Source: an uncultured Eubacteriales bacterium
GTDB taxonomy: Bacteria; Bacillota; Clostridia; Oscillospirales; Acutalibacteraceae
Assembly (NCBI GenBank): GCA_934489735.1
Contig: CAKSSR010000004.1
Location: 34,191-98,190 of the forward strand
Direction: 5' to 3'
DNA: 64,000 bases
Part shown: positions 43,143 through 50,637 of the stretch, piece by piece
How positions within the stretch are numbered: the stretch's first letter is position 1
Layout of the letters: each line of letters starts with the position of its first letter
Notes under the pieces: generated by a model
Told to the model about the DNA's origin: nothing
What the model saw: the letters and a program-made list of their open reading frames with translations, nothing else
Databases searched by the model: none
Program-made: the position numbers and the translations under genes

Positions 43143-43304
43143 ATGTTAAATACAATTTTTGGTCTAGGCACTCTTTTTTGTGTGATTATTCTACTTGATG
43201 AAATGATAGCAAAATTTTGTTCAGGAAATTTACTTCATGGATTTGGATATTTGGTGTTAGCTGCTTATGGTGTGTTTTTATTTATCTGCATAATGCGGGA
43301 GTAA
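43143..43304 (+). CDS. Small membrane protein, holin candidate 2
   Basis: 53 aa, ATG at 43143 behind AGGAGAA. Two hydrophobic segments (IFGLGTLFCVIILL and GYLVLAAYGVFLFICIM) separated by a short charged loop, ending in MRE. Not recognised; may cooperate with its neighbours in lysis. Confidence 0.6.
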   Translation: MLNTIFGLGTLFCVIILLDEMIAKFCSGNLLHGFGYLVLAAYGVFLFICIMRE

Positions 43305-43308
43305 AAAA

Positions 43309-43491
43309 ATGAAAGAAAAAATTTTTGTTGCTTTATATGCATCCGCCTTATCATTTATATTGTCTACTGCATTTTATAGTTTGTGTCAATCAATTACAAA
43401 TCTTTGTTGTGGAAACATCATTATTAGCCTAGTTTGGTTAATTTCAGCCGTATTTTTTGGAGTGTTGGGCTGGGAAATGACTGATATTTAA
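43309..43491 (+). CDS. Small membrane protein, holin candidate 3
   Basis: 60 aa, two membrane segments (VALYASALSFILSTAFYSL and IIISLVWLISAVFFGVLGW) with a CCGN turn. Starts 5 bases after the previous stop. A third small membrane protein in a row is more than a simple holin needs, so a holin/antiholin set or an exclusion protein is possible. Confidence 0.65.
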   Translation: MKEKIFVALYASALSFILSTAFYSLCQSITNLCCGNIIISLVWLISAVFFGVLGWEMTDI

Positions 43492-43502
43492 GGAGTGTAA
43501 AA

Positions 43503-44372
43503 ATGGGAACTAAAATGGATGGCAAGGCTTTGGCTGATAAAATCTGTATCGACTTAAAGCAACGATGTGAAAAATTAAAAAGTAAGAACCTAATTCCAAC
43601 TATTGATATTTATACAACCGACGATGACCCTATCGCCAATATGTATTTGCGTAGTAAACTAAACCGTTGCCAAGAAATTGGAATTGAAACTGTGGTAAAA
43701 AATTGTAATGAATACGATACTTTGGGCATTATTAGAAGTATAGCAAATTCTATAAATCCTGCGATTGTTGAAGAGCCGGTTCCTTCTACTATTGATAAAC
43801 AAACACTCTGTGAAATTCTGGTATCTCATAGAGACCTAGACGGTTGGACTATGTGGAACAGAGCAAAATTATATTCTAATACAAAGCCGAATTTTTATCC
43901 ATGTACGCCTAAAGGAATTATGCGGCTGCTAAAAGAATACAATGTAGAATTTGAAGGTAAAAATGCTCTTGTAATTGGTCGCAGCGATATTGTTGGTCAT
44001 CCTATTGCATGGATGTTAAGCCAGCAGGGTTGCACTGTTACAATGGCCCATAGCAAAACAAATGAATCCGACCTTACCAATTACGCTATTAGTGCAGATA
44101 TTATTGTTTCTGCTGTTGGTAAGCCAAACATTATTGATTTTAATGAATTTAATGACGAATGTTTTAGAATGGGAGAAAAAATACTTTCTGATAAAGTGAT
44201 TGTTGATGTTGGTATGAATTTTCAAGACGGGATTCTAGTAGGCGATTTTACTGAAGATTTTAAGTCCAAAACGGCTCTATGGAATTCTGTTCGAGGATGT
44301 ATTGGCCCAATGACAACAATTTCACTTTGTGAAAATGTATTAGAATTTTATGAAAGAGAGGTTGAAGGTTAA
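43503..44372 (+). CDS. folD: FolD-like methylenetetrahydrofolate dehydrogenase/cyclohydrolase
   Basis: 289 aa, AAGGAG upstream. Family motifs in order: MYLRSKLNRCQEIGIE (catalytic Tyr and Lys of YxxxK), RDLDGWTMWN (the DVDG motif), FYPCTPKGIM (PCTPxG) and the Rossmann VIGRSDIVGHPIAWML, then DVGMNF and GCIGPMTT. The usual QLPLP loop is altered to VEEPVPSTI. The enzyme interconverts methylene- and formyl-tetrahydrofolate, supplying one-carbon units for thymidylate or purine synthesis. A phage copy is uncommon; it overlaps no neighbour but ends at the start of the fibre gene. Confidence 0.9.
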   Translation: MGTKMDGKALADKICIDLKQRCEKLKSKNLIPTIDIYTTDDDPIANMYLRSKLNRCQEIGIETVVKNCNEYDTLGIIRSIANSINPAIVEEPVPSTIDKQTLCEILVSHRDLDGWTMWNRAKLYSNTKPNFYPCTPKGIMRLLKEYNVEFEGKNALVIGRSDIVGHPIAWMLSQQGCTVTMAHSKTNESDLTNYAISADIIVSAVGKPNIIDFNEFNDECFRMGEKILSDKVIVDVGMNFQDGILVGDFTEDFKSKTALWNSVRGCIGPMTTISLCENVLEFYEREVEG

Positions 44373-45183
44373 ATGGCTTTGACGTATGAACCGTTTGACA
44401 CTATTACAGTTAGCAAAGTAAATGAAAAACTGGGGGGGCGTAGAAAAACTTAATCAGGAATTTAATGGGTATCTACCGTTAAATGGCGGAACTTTGACGG
44501 GAGATTTAAATTTAAATGCTAATTCTTTGTATTTAAATACGGATGGATACCAAATAAACTCGTTCTCTGGCCGTTTGCAAATTAAACAGGCTACAGATTT
44601 AACGCCAAATAGCGTAGCTATCGCAGAATATAATAATAATGAAAATAAACAACTGCATTTTGTTGTAAATGACAGTTCAGATGGTAGTCATAATACACAA
44701 GTCGTATTAAAAAAGAATGTGCTACAACTATATAATAACACTATCAGTAACGGTTCAACAACTACAGGCTATGTAAATATAAAAGGTGTTGCTGATGGAA
44801 TAGACACCCATGATGCTGTTAATTTGGGACAGTTGAATAATGCTATTCCTATTGGTAGACTGTATAGTGTAATATTTAGGAGTGCCCAACAGACTACAAC
44901 TTCAATCACTAACGGCCTTTATATGATGGTTATAAACGCTATATTCGGAGATACTGTGCTAGTATATGATGAACATGGGAATGATGTAACCAATACGGTA
45001 AAAGAAAGAAGTGTAATGGCACCTATTAGAGCCATTGCTCCGGGTTTTGGCAGCCTATCTTGTCAGACCCATATTGAGGAAACCTCGGACGGAAAACTTC
45101 AGTTGGATGTAACTTGTATTTTGACTGAAAACCCTGGCAGTCAGGGTTTTGTCGGTAGTACTATATGGATTGGCTACCTTTAA
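44373..45183 (+). CDS. Tail-fibre-like protein interrupted by a one-base shift in a G7 tract
   Basis: Translation from ATG 44373 gives MALTYEPFDTITVSKVNEKL, then hits a run of seven G (44432-44438) and stops at 44453. With six G the frame continues LGGVEKLNQEFNGYLPLNGG and on to 45183 (about 269 aa). The body has tail-fibre hallmarks: LPLNGGTLTGDLNLN, GVADGIDTHDAVNLGQLN, and a beta-rich C-terminal domain. The downstream frame has an ATG at 44422 without a ribosome site. Either phase variation or polymerase slippage at G7 restores the protein, or this copy is inactive or misread. It lies far from the other tail genes. Confidence 0.7.
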
Positions 45184-45257
45184 CTCATTGCATTTCGCAC
45201 GAAATAGTATCAAGATTTTAAAAAGGTAATTATTTAGAAAAAGTCCTCAAAACCCCC

Positions 45258-45286
45258 TTGACAACTACCTCGCCTTCTGCTATACT
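45258..45286 (+). promoter_or_regulatory. Sigma70-type promoter
   Basis: TTGACA - 17 bases - TATACT, 10 bases before the GGAGGCGAGG of the gene at 45308. Confidence 0.75.
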
Positions 45287-45307
45287 AAACTCATGGAGGC
45301 GAGGTAA

Positions 45308-45835
45308 ATGAAAACCAATTATTCTATTGAATTAGAAACTGATGAAAACAATAAGCCTTTATGGTGTAATGTAAATTACGTTCTTCGATATTATTGTGAA
45401 GGTATGACAATAGAACAAGCGATTTCATCTGCAATTTTAGATTATGAAAAACTTGACACAGTAAAAGATGGAACATATAATAAAGCTGTGTTTTGGCCTG
45501 ATAAGCTGGTTGAAATGATTAACAAGCAAATAGCTCATCGTTATAAAGTCAGCGCCACTAAGCATTATTTTGATAAATGTAGAATTTTACATTTGCCTAA
45601 GAATTGCTATAAAGCCATGATGTACGGCGAAATTATTGAAGTAGAAGTTAGAAATGGCGCTGTTGTAAAAATTGTTACCCGATTACCAAATCGTATGTAT
45701 ATGACTGAAGATATTTGCGCAGCGATTTTGCTTCATTCTGAAGGTTTTTATGACGCTAAAGTCAAGACTGTGTGGACAAACCAAGCAGATGACAACCATA
45801 GCACAATTAATATTTCAAATTATATAAAAAGTTGA
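45308..45835 (+). CDS. Hypothetical protein
   Basis: 175 aa with strong promoter and GGAGG. Alpha/beta, including KAVFWPDKLVEMINKQIAHRYKV and a central ILHLPKNCYKAMMYGEIIEV. No membrane segment or known motif. Single-gene unit between two promoters. Not recognised. Confidence 0.7.
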   Translation: MKTNYSIELETDENNKPLWCNVNYVLRYYCEGMTIEQAISSAILDYEKLDTVKDGTYNKAVFWPDKLVEMINKQIAHRYKVSATKHYFDKCRILHLPKNCYKAMMYGEIIEVEVRNGAVVKIVTRLPNRMYMTEDICAAILLHSEGFYDAKVKTVWTNQADDNHSTINISNYIKS

Positions 45836-45844
45836 AAATAATGC

Positions 45845-45873
45845 TTGACAAGAAAAATAAGTTGTGATATACT
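45845..45873 (+). promoter_or_regulatory. Sigma70-type promoter
   Basis: TTGACA - 17 bases - TATACT with TGA as extended -10, followed by GGAG 15 bases later. Confidence 0.75.
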
Positions 45874-45902
45874 TATTACAGTAAAACAAAGGAGCGATTG
45901 AA

Positions 45903-46130
45903 ATGGCCCGAAAAGAATTGAAATACACTTACTCCAGTGTTAAATCACCCTGCAAGGGATGTTGTGATAGGTATGTTGGATGTCATGGGTCGTGTGATGG
46001 ATATAAGGCTTATCACGATGAGCTTAATAGAATCCGGGCCAAGGAGATTGAGTTTAAAAGACTGGACAATATATGTAATTCAATTCTAAGCAAGACCACG
46101 ATTTCAAAAGATTTTATTGGGCTTTATTAA
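45903..46130 (+). CDS. Cysteine-rich small protein
   Basis: 75 aa. The N-terminal cysteine cluster CKGCCDRYVGCHGSC, followed by a helix (YKAYHDELNRIRAKEIEF), matches a small zinc-binding protein type that is common in Bacillota phages and has no known function. Its own promoter lies immediately upstream. Confidence 0.75.
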   Translation: MARKELKYTYSSVKSPCKGCCDRYVGCHGSCDGYKAYHDELNRIRAKEIEFKRLDNICNSILSKTTISKDFIGLY

Positions 46131-46137
46131 AAAGTGC

Positions 46138-46166
46138 TTGACAAGCAAAAGAATCTGTGGTATAAT
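46138..46166 (+). promoter_or_regulatory. Sigma70-type promoter for the tRNA-like gene
   Basis: TTGACA - 17 bases - TATAAT with TGG before the -10, about 35 bases upstream of the tRNA 5' end. A GCGGTT...AACCGC hairpin lies between. Confidence 0.8.
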
Positions 46167-46207
46167 TAAATTAAGGTTGGCGGTTATCCTTTAAAACCGC
46201 TTTATAT

Positions 46208-46285
46208 GGTGGTCACGCCAATAAGGTATCGGCACCGTCCTTATAAGACGGAGATAGGTAGGTTCAAATCCTCCGGCCACTTCCA
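46208..46285 (+). tRNA. tRNA (anticodon TAT by position, Ile) or tRNA-like, with encoded CCA
   Basis: Acceptor GGTGGTC pairs with GGCCACT, followed by discriminator T and CCA. D-arm GCC/GGC has GG in the loop; the anticodon stem CCGTC/GACGG encloses CTTATAA, giving TAT as anticodon. The T-arm has a normal TTCAAAT loop but one stem mismatch, and position 8 is A rather than T. A tRNA for the rare AUA codon would help an AT-rich phage. The deviations leave open that it is a tRNA-like domain of the adjoining large RNA. Confidence 0.65.
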
Positions 46286-46317
46286 GAAAGAAAATAAAAA
46301 ATCTTTCAAAAAAATGC

Positions 46318-46346
46318 TTGACAAAGCAAACAAGATGTGATAAACT
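46318..46346 (+). promoter_or_regulatory. Sigma70-type promoter ahead of the 53-aa gene and large RNA region
   Basis: TTGACA - 17 bases - TAAACT with TGA as extended -10. It would drive the small gene at 46377 and, by read-through, the 1.6 kb structured region; no terminator was seen between them. Confidence 0.7.
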
Positions 46347-46376
46347 TAAATCACAAAACAAGAAAGGAAGATTTAA

Positions 46377-46538
46377 ATGAACAACATCGAGAAGAAGAGA
46401 GCACAGCTAAAGGATACAGCTTTTAAGCTGGTTTACAAGCATCCTTACAGTATGGTGCGAACCAAGATTGACCGAATTGGTCGACAGATTCGAGAGCTGG
46501 ATAATAAGTTTAGTAAGACTACTGAATCTGATAAGTAA
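46377..46538 (+). CDS. Small basic hypothetical protein
   Basis: 53 aa, ATG at 46377 behind AAAGGAAG. Lysine/arginine-rich (MNNIEKKRAQLKDTAFKLVY, RIGRQIRELD), helical, suited to RNA or DNA binding. Encoded directly before the large structured RNA region on the same strand, so it could be an RNA-binding partner. That link is speculative. Confidence 0.65.
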   Translation: MNNIEKKRAQLKDTAFKLVYKHPYSMVRTKIDRIGRQIRELDNKFSKTTESDK

Positions 46539-47055
46539 GGTAATATCAACGTAAGTTGTTATTATACCAGTGTGTGATAAGTAGAGAATACCCCTTCTCA
46601 GGCCAAATCAACTAGTGGGCAAACAACAACTGAGGCTAAGGAGTAAGTCATTATTCCCGGTGACGCTTATTGCACACATCGCAGATTTTGAATAATAATA
46701 GCTAACGGCAGTTGTGATTATATCAAGACGGGTCGGGATTAGCAAAGAAAGGCTAGTAGGTAGTACAGCGGTAGGTAAGAAATCCGCAAGTCGAAATGAG
46801 TCGGGAAAACCGAATGATACGGCTTAGTTCCTTTTAGAGATAATCGACTTTAAAAGGTAGGAAAGAGATTTGAGGTAAAAAGGTAACAACTTTTAACTGC
46901 TTTCCGTAATTCACCATGAAACCGGGTCATAGCTACCATATTATTATTCAAAACAACCTCAAGCTACTCATGCAAGAGGCATCCCGCCTCCCTCCCAAAT
47001 AAATAAAGAGGATGAACAACAACGAGCGTGGCCACTACGATAGTGTGGCAGATAT

Positions 47056-47130
47056 GTACGGTTGGTGAAACATTGGTATCCCGCTTAGGCATTACCTAAG
47101 AGTTTGGAGGTTCGAGTCCTCTACCGTATA
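47056..47130 (+). tRNA. tRNA-like module 2 (degenerate)
   Basis: Acceptor GTACGGT/ACCGTAT, a D-loop with ATTGGTA, stem CTTAG/CTAAG with loop GCATTAC, and a good T-arm GGAGG-TTCGAGT-CCTCT. The loop lacks T33 and no CCA is encoded. Probably tRNA-derived; decoding ability is doubtful. Confidence 0.5.
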
Positions 47131-47517
47131 AAAAGTGTACTTGTTCGACTGATTGTCAGATAACCGGGCAATCTATAATGCGCCTTCATTGGGGTTCTCG
47201 CAGTAGGTAGATAAGAGAATAACAAGAGTACATTAACGATTAGCTATCGTTAGGCATTAGGCTTACAGTGCATAAGGTGTAAGAAGAAAGCATTATAAGG
47301 ACAGGGACAAACAAACTTGAATGGCTGGTGTAAGTATAAATCCCCAGCTACCAATAGGGGCAGAGAGCAAATGACCGCCAGCCCCAGTGTCAAGTAGCTT
47401 TAAGTTCTCAAAGTAAGAAAGTCATATGTACAGTGGCGAGTATGAAACAGGAATTGCGAAAACGACAGGCCAAGAGAGGCGGGATGTGTGGTTGGGGTAT
47501 CCTTAACCCCATTATAT

Positions 47518-47583
47518 GAGGGTCGGAAGTCCAGGGTGGTGAAACTCCACCGTAGTGAGTGCAAATCTCACAGGCCCTCTCCA
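47518..47583 (+). tRNA. tRNA-like module 3: compact, with CCA but a stunted D-arm
   Basis: Acceptor GAGGGTC/GGCCCTC plus T and CCA, a two-base-loop GGA/TCC in place of the D-arm, stem GGTGG-TGAAACT-CCACC in the anticodon position, and T-arm GTGAG-TGCAAAT-CTCAC. T33 and the normal TTC are missing. The layout resembles a tRNA mimic (like mascRNA or viral tRNA-like structures) rather than a decoding tRNA. Confidence 0.5.
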
Positions 47584-47694
47584 TAAGCCTTGTTGGTTAT
47601 GCTTACGTTTGTATGGTTAGTTCATCACTCAACTGTTATCTCTGTAAGAAACACAGCCGGGTATACACGGTGTTCTGCGGACGCAAGGCAAATA

Positions 47695-47766
47695 TGTAAG
47701 AATGGGGTAATAGCAAGCCCGTCTGAAAGAATCAGAAAACGAAGGTTGGAGTCCTTCTTCTTGCAC
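47695..47766 (+). tRNA. tRNA-like module 4 (degenerate)
   Basis: Acceptor TGTAAGA/TCTTGCA with one G-T pair, GGG/CCC D-stem, a short TCTGA/TCAGA stem with a five-base loop, and T-arm GAAGG-TTGGAGT-CCTTC. No CCA. The small anticodon loop rules out normal decoding. Confidence 0.4.
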
Positions 47767-48174
47767 AAACCCGCTTATTGGGATTCTCAGCAATCGTAAG
47801 TGCTTTAAGCCGCTAAGTCATTGACCCACAATGATGAAATGAGAATTAGGGTTGCGTGGGGTCAGGAGTACGCTGAAAGTAAGATAATATATGCTCTTGG
47901 CAAATCTACCGTTATAAATAGTAGTTGACAGATGCCAACACGGCAGCGAAGCCCTGCCAACGGCTAGAGAGGGTACTGATAGGTGAATAGCCTAGTCCTA
48001 TCAACAATTTAATAGGCAATATCTATAAAAGCGCCCTAAGAATTAGGAATACTAAATGATATTGCTAATAACAAACCGTGGAGAAACATAAAATAAATTA
48101 TGGGTGGAAGGGCGAAAGGTCTCGAAGGCCAAGAGTGTGTAGGTTTGTTAATCTTTAGAGAGGAGATGATTTCA

Positions 48175-48240
48175 ATGCAGTATCAGGATTTTGAAGAAAT
48201 GCTTTATGGTACTAATTATGATGTACATTCTACTAAGTAA
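48175..48240 (+). CDS. 21-aa peptide at the end of the structured region
   Basis: MQYQDFEEMLYGTNYDVHST plus K, ATG at 48175 with GAGAGGAG upstream. Acidic and aromatic. Coding potential rests only on the ribosome site; it could regulate the following endonuclease unit or be spurious. Confidence 0.4.
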   Translation: MQYQDFEEMLYGTNYDVHSTK

Positions 48241-48466
48241 GGGCATTAGCCCTATATATGGGCCAAGTAAGTAAATCTTATGAGGCCCCACCTCCTCCCT
48301 CCTGAATCTGGATAAAAAAGAAGTATAATCCTCATACTCACTACCTGTAATGGGTTGGATGAATAAAGGTGAGACTATATCCCCCTGTGGAGGAATGAAT
48401 ACTCTCAGCTCTCAAAAAGCTGTGCCTGAAAAGGATTGCGCTGTCGAAAGCGTCAGGGGGACCATA
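48241..48466 (+). other. Structured spacer before the HNH gene leader
   Basis: Gene-free. Contains GCCC-TATATAT-GGGC, CAGC...GCTG, CGCT-GTCGA-AAGCG and a CCCCCTG/CAGGGGG helix (about 48390-48460). A GTGAGACTATATCC segment superficially recalls a group I intron core, but no complete core was found. Confidence 0.45.
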
Positions 48467-48535
48467 AAAGATATGGGTAGCGTTAGAGTAATTAACTAAC
48501 GAGACAATAATGCCCTTTCATTAAGCCATATCTTT
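48467..48535 (+). promoter_or_regulatory. Structured RNA leader of the HNH gene at 48561
   Basis: A 10-bp outer helix AAAGATATGG/CCATATCTTT encloses hairpin GTTAG-AGTAATTAA-CTAAC and a second AAT-AATG...CATT hairpin. The same architecture, with compensating base changes, occurs at 63587-63659 before another HNH gene. Confidence 0.7.
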
Positions 48536-48560
48536 AATAAATTCTAAAGGGAGAATAAAA

Positions 48561-49265
48561 ATGAAATTCCAAAAGAAGCAAGAAAATATTGTTGGAACAC
48601 GTCAAGGCATATATGATGTGTTGTATGAATGTAACTTTAAGTCAAATGACGGACATAGAATGTTCCATGTTAAATGTTCAGAATGCGGTTGGGAAACTGA
48701 TATGCAAATGCATAAAATAAAACATGTTACAATTTGCCGTCACGTTGGGTTAGGTGGAAATTATCTTATATCGTATCCCTGGAAAAATAAAAGAATTGGG
48801 CGCATCTTTAGGGGCATGAAGAAAAGATGTTACAACCCAAAAGAAAAATCTTATAAATGGTATGGTGCTAAAAGTATTAAAATTTATAATGAGTGGTTAA
48901 ACGAGCCTTTGTCTTTTGAGAATTGGGCGTTATCTCACGGTTATCGAGATGATTTAACTATTGATAGAATAGATTCTAATAAAGATTATTACCCTGAGAA
49001 TTGTCGGTGGATTGCGATGGAAGAGAATACTCAAAGAGCTGGAGCGGTAAATTGGTTAGAAGTTAATGGGCAACTATTAACAGGCAGAGAGTGGGCTGTA
49101 AAATTAGGCTTGGGTTTACAAACTATCAATTATTATTTAAGAAGATTTCCCGTTGATAAAGTAAAAGAATTGATTATTGCAATATTAAATAATCCTCTTC
49201 CGATTCAAAATCATGAAAGGAAATCTCATCAAACTTGGTTTGATATTTATAATATTAAAGTATAA
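48561..49265 (+). CDS. HNH-type homing endonuclease (phage YGAK...IDRID family)
   Basis: 234 aa, ATG at 48561 behind AAAGGGAGA. N-terminal zinc-finger-like CNFKSNDGHRMFHVKCSECG, then the phage HNH core: GMKKRCYNPKEKSYKWYGAK, FENWALSHGYRDDLTIDRID and NYYPENCRWI-like DYYPENCRWI. A C-terminal HTH-like segment (LTGREWAVKLGLGLQTINYY) gives DNA contact. Free-standing between the large RNA region and the recombinase. A strong hairpin and a terminator follow. Confidence 0.8.
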   Translation: MKFQKKQENIVGTRQGIYDVLYECNFKSNDGHRMFHVKCSECGWETDMQMHKIKHVTICRHVGLGGNYLISYPWKNKRIGRIFRGMKKRCYNPKEKSYKWYGAKSIKIYNEWLNEPLSFENWALSHGYRDDLTIDRIDSNKDYYPENCRWIAMEENTQRAGAVNWLEVNGQLLTGREWAVKLGLGLQTINYYLRRFPVDKVKELIIAILNNPLPIQNHERKSHQTWFDIYNIKV

Positions 49266-49302
49266 GGCTTCTAGAGGGTTGAGCCTATCAGCCCTATTCC
49301 AG

Positions 49303-49365
49303 ACACACTATTGATTTTCAATAATGGGGTATATATTTGAGGATATATACTTATCAATAGTGTGT
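49303..49365 (+). other. Long stem-loop after the HNH gene
   Basis: A perfect 13-bp stem ACACACTATTGAT/ATCAATAGTGTGT encloses a further GTATATA/TATATAC hairpin. There is no T-run, so it is not a simple terminator; it may protect the 3' end of the transcript or serve as a protein or recombination site. Confidence 0.6.
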
Positions 49366-49464
49366 AACTAAAAGACCAACACAATTTCATAAAACAACTT
49401 CCTTTCTATACCTCCTAATTTTACCTCCTTCTGTTTTTGCTTGCCCTTTCGAGTGTTGGCTTTC

Positions 49465-49510
49465 AATAAATTCCCGAATTTGTTAATAACGAGTTCGGGA
49501 ATTTATTTTC
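49465..49510 (+). terminator. Intrinsic terminator before the recombinase gene
   Basis: AATAAATTCCCGAA...TTCGGGAATTTATT, a 14-bp perfect stem followed by T-rich sequence. Confidence 0.8.
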
Positions 49511-49529
49511 TAAAAATTTAATTTTTGTA

Positions 49530-49558
49530 TTGACAGAACAGAAGGATTATAGTATACT
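49530..49558 (+). promoter_or_regulatory. Sigma70-type promoter for the recombinase gene
   Basis: TTGACA - 17 bases - TATACT; AAGGAGG and the ATG follow within 30 bases. Confidence 0.8.
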
Positions 49559-49585
49559 TAAATCAAAGTTAAGGAGGTAATAAAT

Positions 49586-50425
49586 ATGATTAACGCTTAT
49601 GTGAATTATATGAAATCTGAGAAGATGTCTGAGAATACTATGCGTAGTTATACTAATCATATCAATCAGATGCTCAAAACGGTAAATAAGCCTGAGTCTG
49701 ATATTACCTATCTTGACCTGGTAAACTGGAAAGCCGAAATTTCTAATCTGGCTAGTGCTACAGTGGCTAACAAAGTGGCCGCTATTAAAAGTTATTTTGG
49801 TTTTCTTACGAATGCTAAGATTATCAATGATGACCCTAGCATGAATCTTAGCCGTCCTACAAATATTAAAAATAAAGAAAAGCCCTATGTAAGTGAGGAC
49901 GATGCAAAGCAACTTGTTAAGTTTGCTAGAACGTCTAGAGATAAGGCCATGTTTAAATTCTTGCTTTCTACTGGTGTTCGTTTTTGTGAGATGGCAAATA
50001 TTACTATCGAGCAATATAAACAGGCTATGGAATCTGACAGAACTATCGAGCTGTCTGTAATTAAAGGCGATAAGGGCGGCAAAATTTTTATCAATGACTC
50101 TACCGCTGAAGCTATCAATCTATATCTCCGTATGAGAGACGATGAATGTCCTTATTTGTTTGCTTCTGAAAGAGCGCATAAATTAAGTGACAATTCTGTA
50201 TCTCATACTATTAAGGTTACGGCTAGACGAGCCGGTTTACCTTATTGGAACGACCTGAGTTGCCATGGCCTTAGAGCCGCTTGTGCTACCATCATGAATG
50301 ATAAAAATGTGCCTGTTGGTATTATTAGTAAGGTCTTACGTCATAGTTCTTTAAGTGTAACCACAAGATATATTAAGTCTAGCCAGAATAATATCAATAA
50401 TGCTACGGCATTGATGGAGTTTTAA
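49586..50425 (+). CDS. Tyrosine recombinase (Xer/integrase family)
   Basis: 279 aa with a SAM-like N-terminal core-binding domain (SENTMRSYTNHINQML) and the full catalytic set: Arg in LLSTGVRFCEMA, Lys in the beta-hairpin VIKGDKGGK, His-x-x-Arg in SCHGLRAACA, His in VLRHSSL and Tyr in VTTRYIKS. It could integrate the phage, resolve multimers or invert a segment. No repressor or att site was recognised nearby, so lysogeny is not established. Own promoter and strong AAGGAGG. Confidence 0.9.
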   Translation: MINAYVNYMKSEKMSENTMRSYTNHINQMLKTVNKPESDITYLDLVNWKAEISNLASATVANKVAAIKSYFGFLTNAKIINDDPSMNLSRPTNIKNKEKPYVSEDDAKQLVKFARTSRDKAMFKFLLSTGVRFCEMANITIEQYKQAMESDRTIELSVIKGDKGGKIFINDSTAEAINLYLRMRDDECPYLFASERAHKLSDNSVSHTIKVTARRAGLPYWNDLSCHGLRAACATIMNDKNVPVGIISKVLRHSSLSVTTRYIKSSQNNINNATALMEF

Positions 50426-50427
50426 AA

Positions 50428-50637
50428 ATGAAAGAAAAAATTATGCAAGTGATTTATGATTATTTTGATTGGATAGGCTGTGCTAATTGCCGATTTTACG
50501 AAAAAAAGTTCAGCGAAAATGATGATATTTGTGACGGTTGTACGGATGCATTTCTAAATTGGGCTATTAGTAAAGATGTTGCGGAATCTTTTGCTAATAA
50601 AATTATGAAAATTATTAAGGAGGAAAATTATGAGTAA
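50428..50637 (+). CDS. Small cysteine-motif protein
   Basis: 69 aa, ATG 3 bases after the recombinase stop. Four cysteines in CANCRF and CDGCTDA flank a charged loop, a probable zinc site; the rest is helical. Same operon as the recombinase. Not recognised. Confidence 0.65.
   Translation: MKEKIMQVIYDYFDWIGCANCRFYEKKFSENDDICDGCTDAFLNWAISKDVAESFANKIMKIIKEENYE

Larger units (their letters stand above)
46539..48160 (+). ncRNA. Candidate giant structured phage RNA (about 1.6 kb), GOLLD/ROOL-like
   Basis: No supportable long gene exists in 1.6 kb, and the sequence is less AT-rich than intergenic DNA elsewhere. Long-range and local helices are abundant: GTGTGTGATAAG with CTTATTGCACAC (46571-46675), CTTACA/TGTAAG, GGCTGG...CCAGCC within an ACTTGA/TCAAGT stem, GGCAG-CGAAGCC-CTGCC, TGATAGG/CCTATCA, GCAATATC/GATATTGC, and TAACAAACC/GGTTTGTTA, which closes the 3' end near 48153. 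Several tRNA-like modules are embedded. Known GOLLD and ROOL RNAs are large, phage-borne and next to tRNA genes; membership was not verified. Confidence 0.65.

Noticed and set aside
47590..47799. 69-codon open frame inside the large structured RNA region
   Set aside because: No ribosome site, and the sequence is covered by helices and a tRNA-like module.
48375..48480. Group I intron core before the HNH gene
   Set aside because: GAGACTATATCC and AAAGATATGG look like R and S elements, but the P7 pairing is wrong, no Q element was found, and no split gene flanks the region.
49547..50014. 155-codon minus-strand frame antisense to the recombinase
   Set aside because: Shadow frame over a recombinase with all catalytic residues; it has no ribosome site.
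49586..50425. Lysogeny module around the tyrosine recombinase
   Set aside because: No CI-like repressor, excisionase or att-like tRNA end was recognised nearby; the recombinase may serve another purpose.
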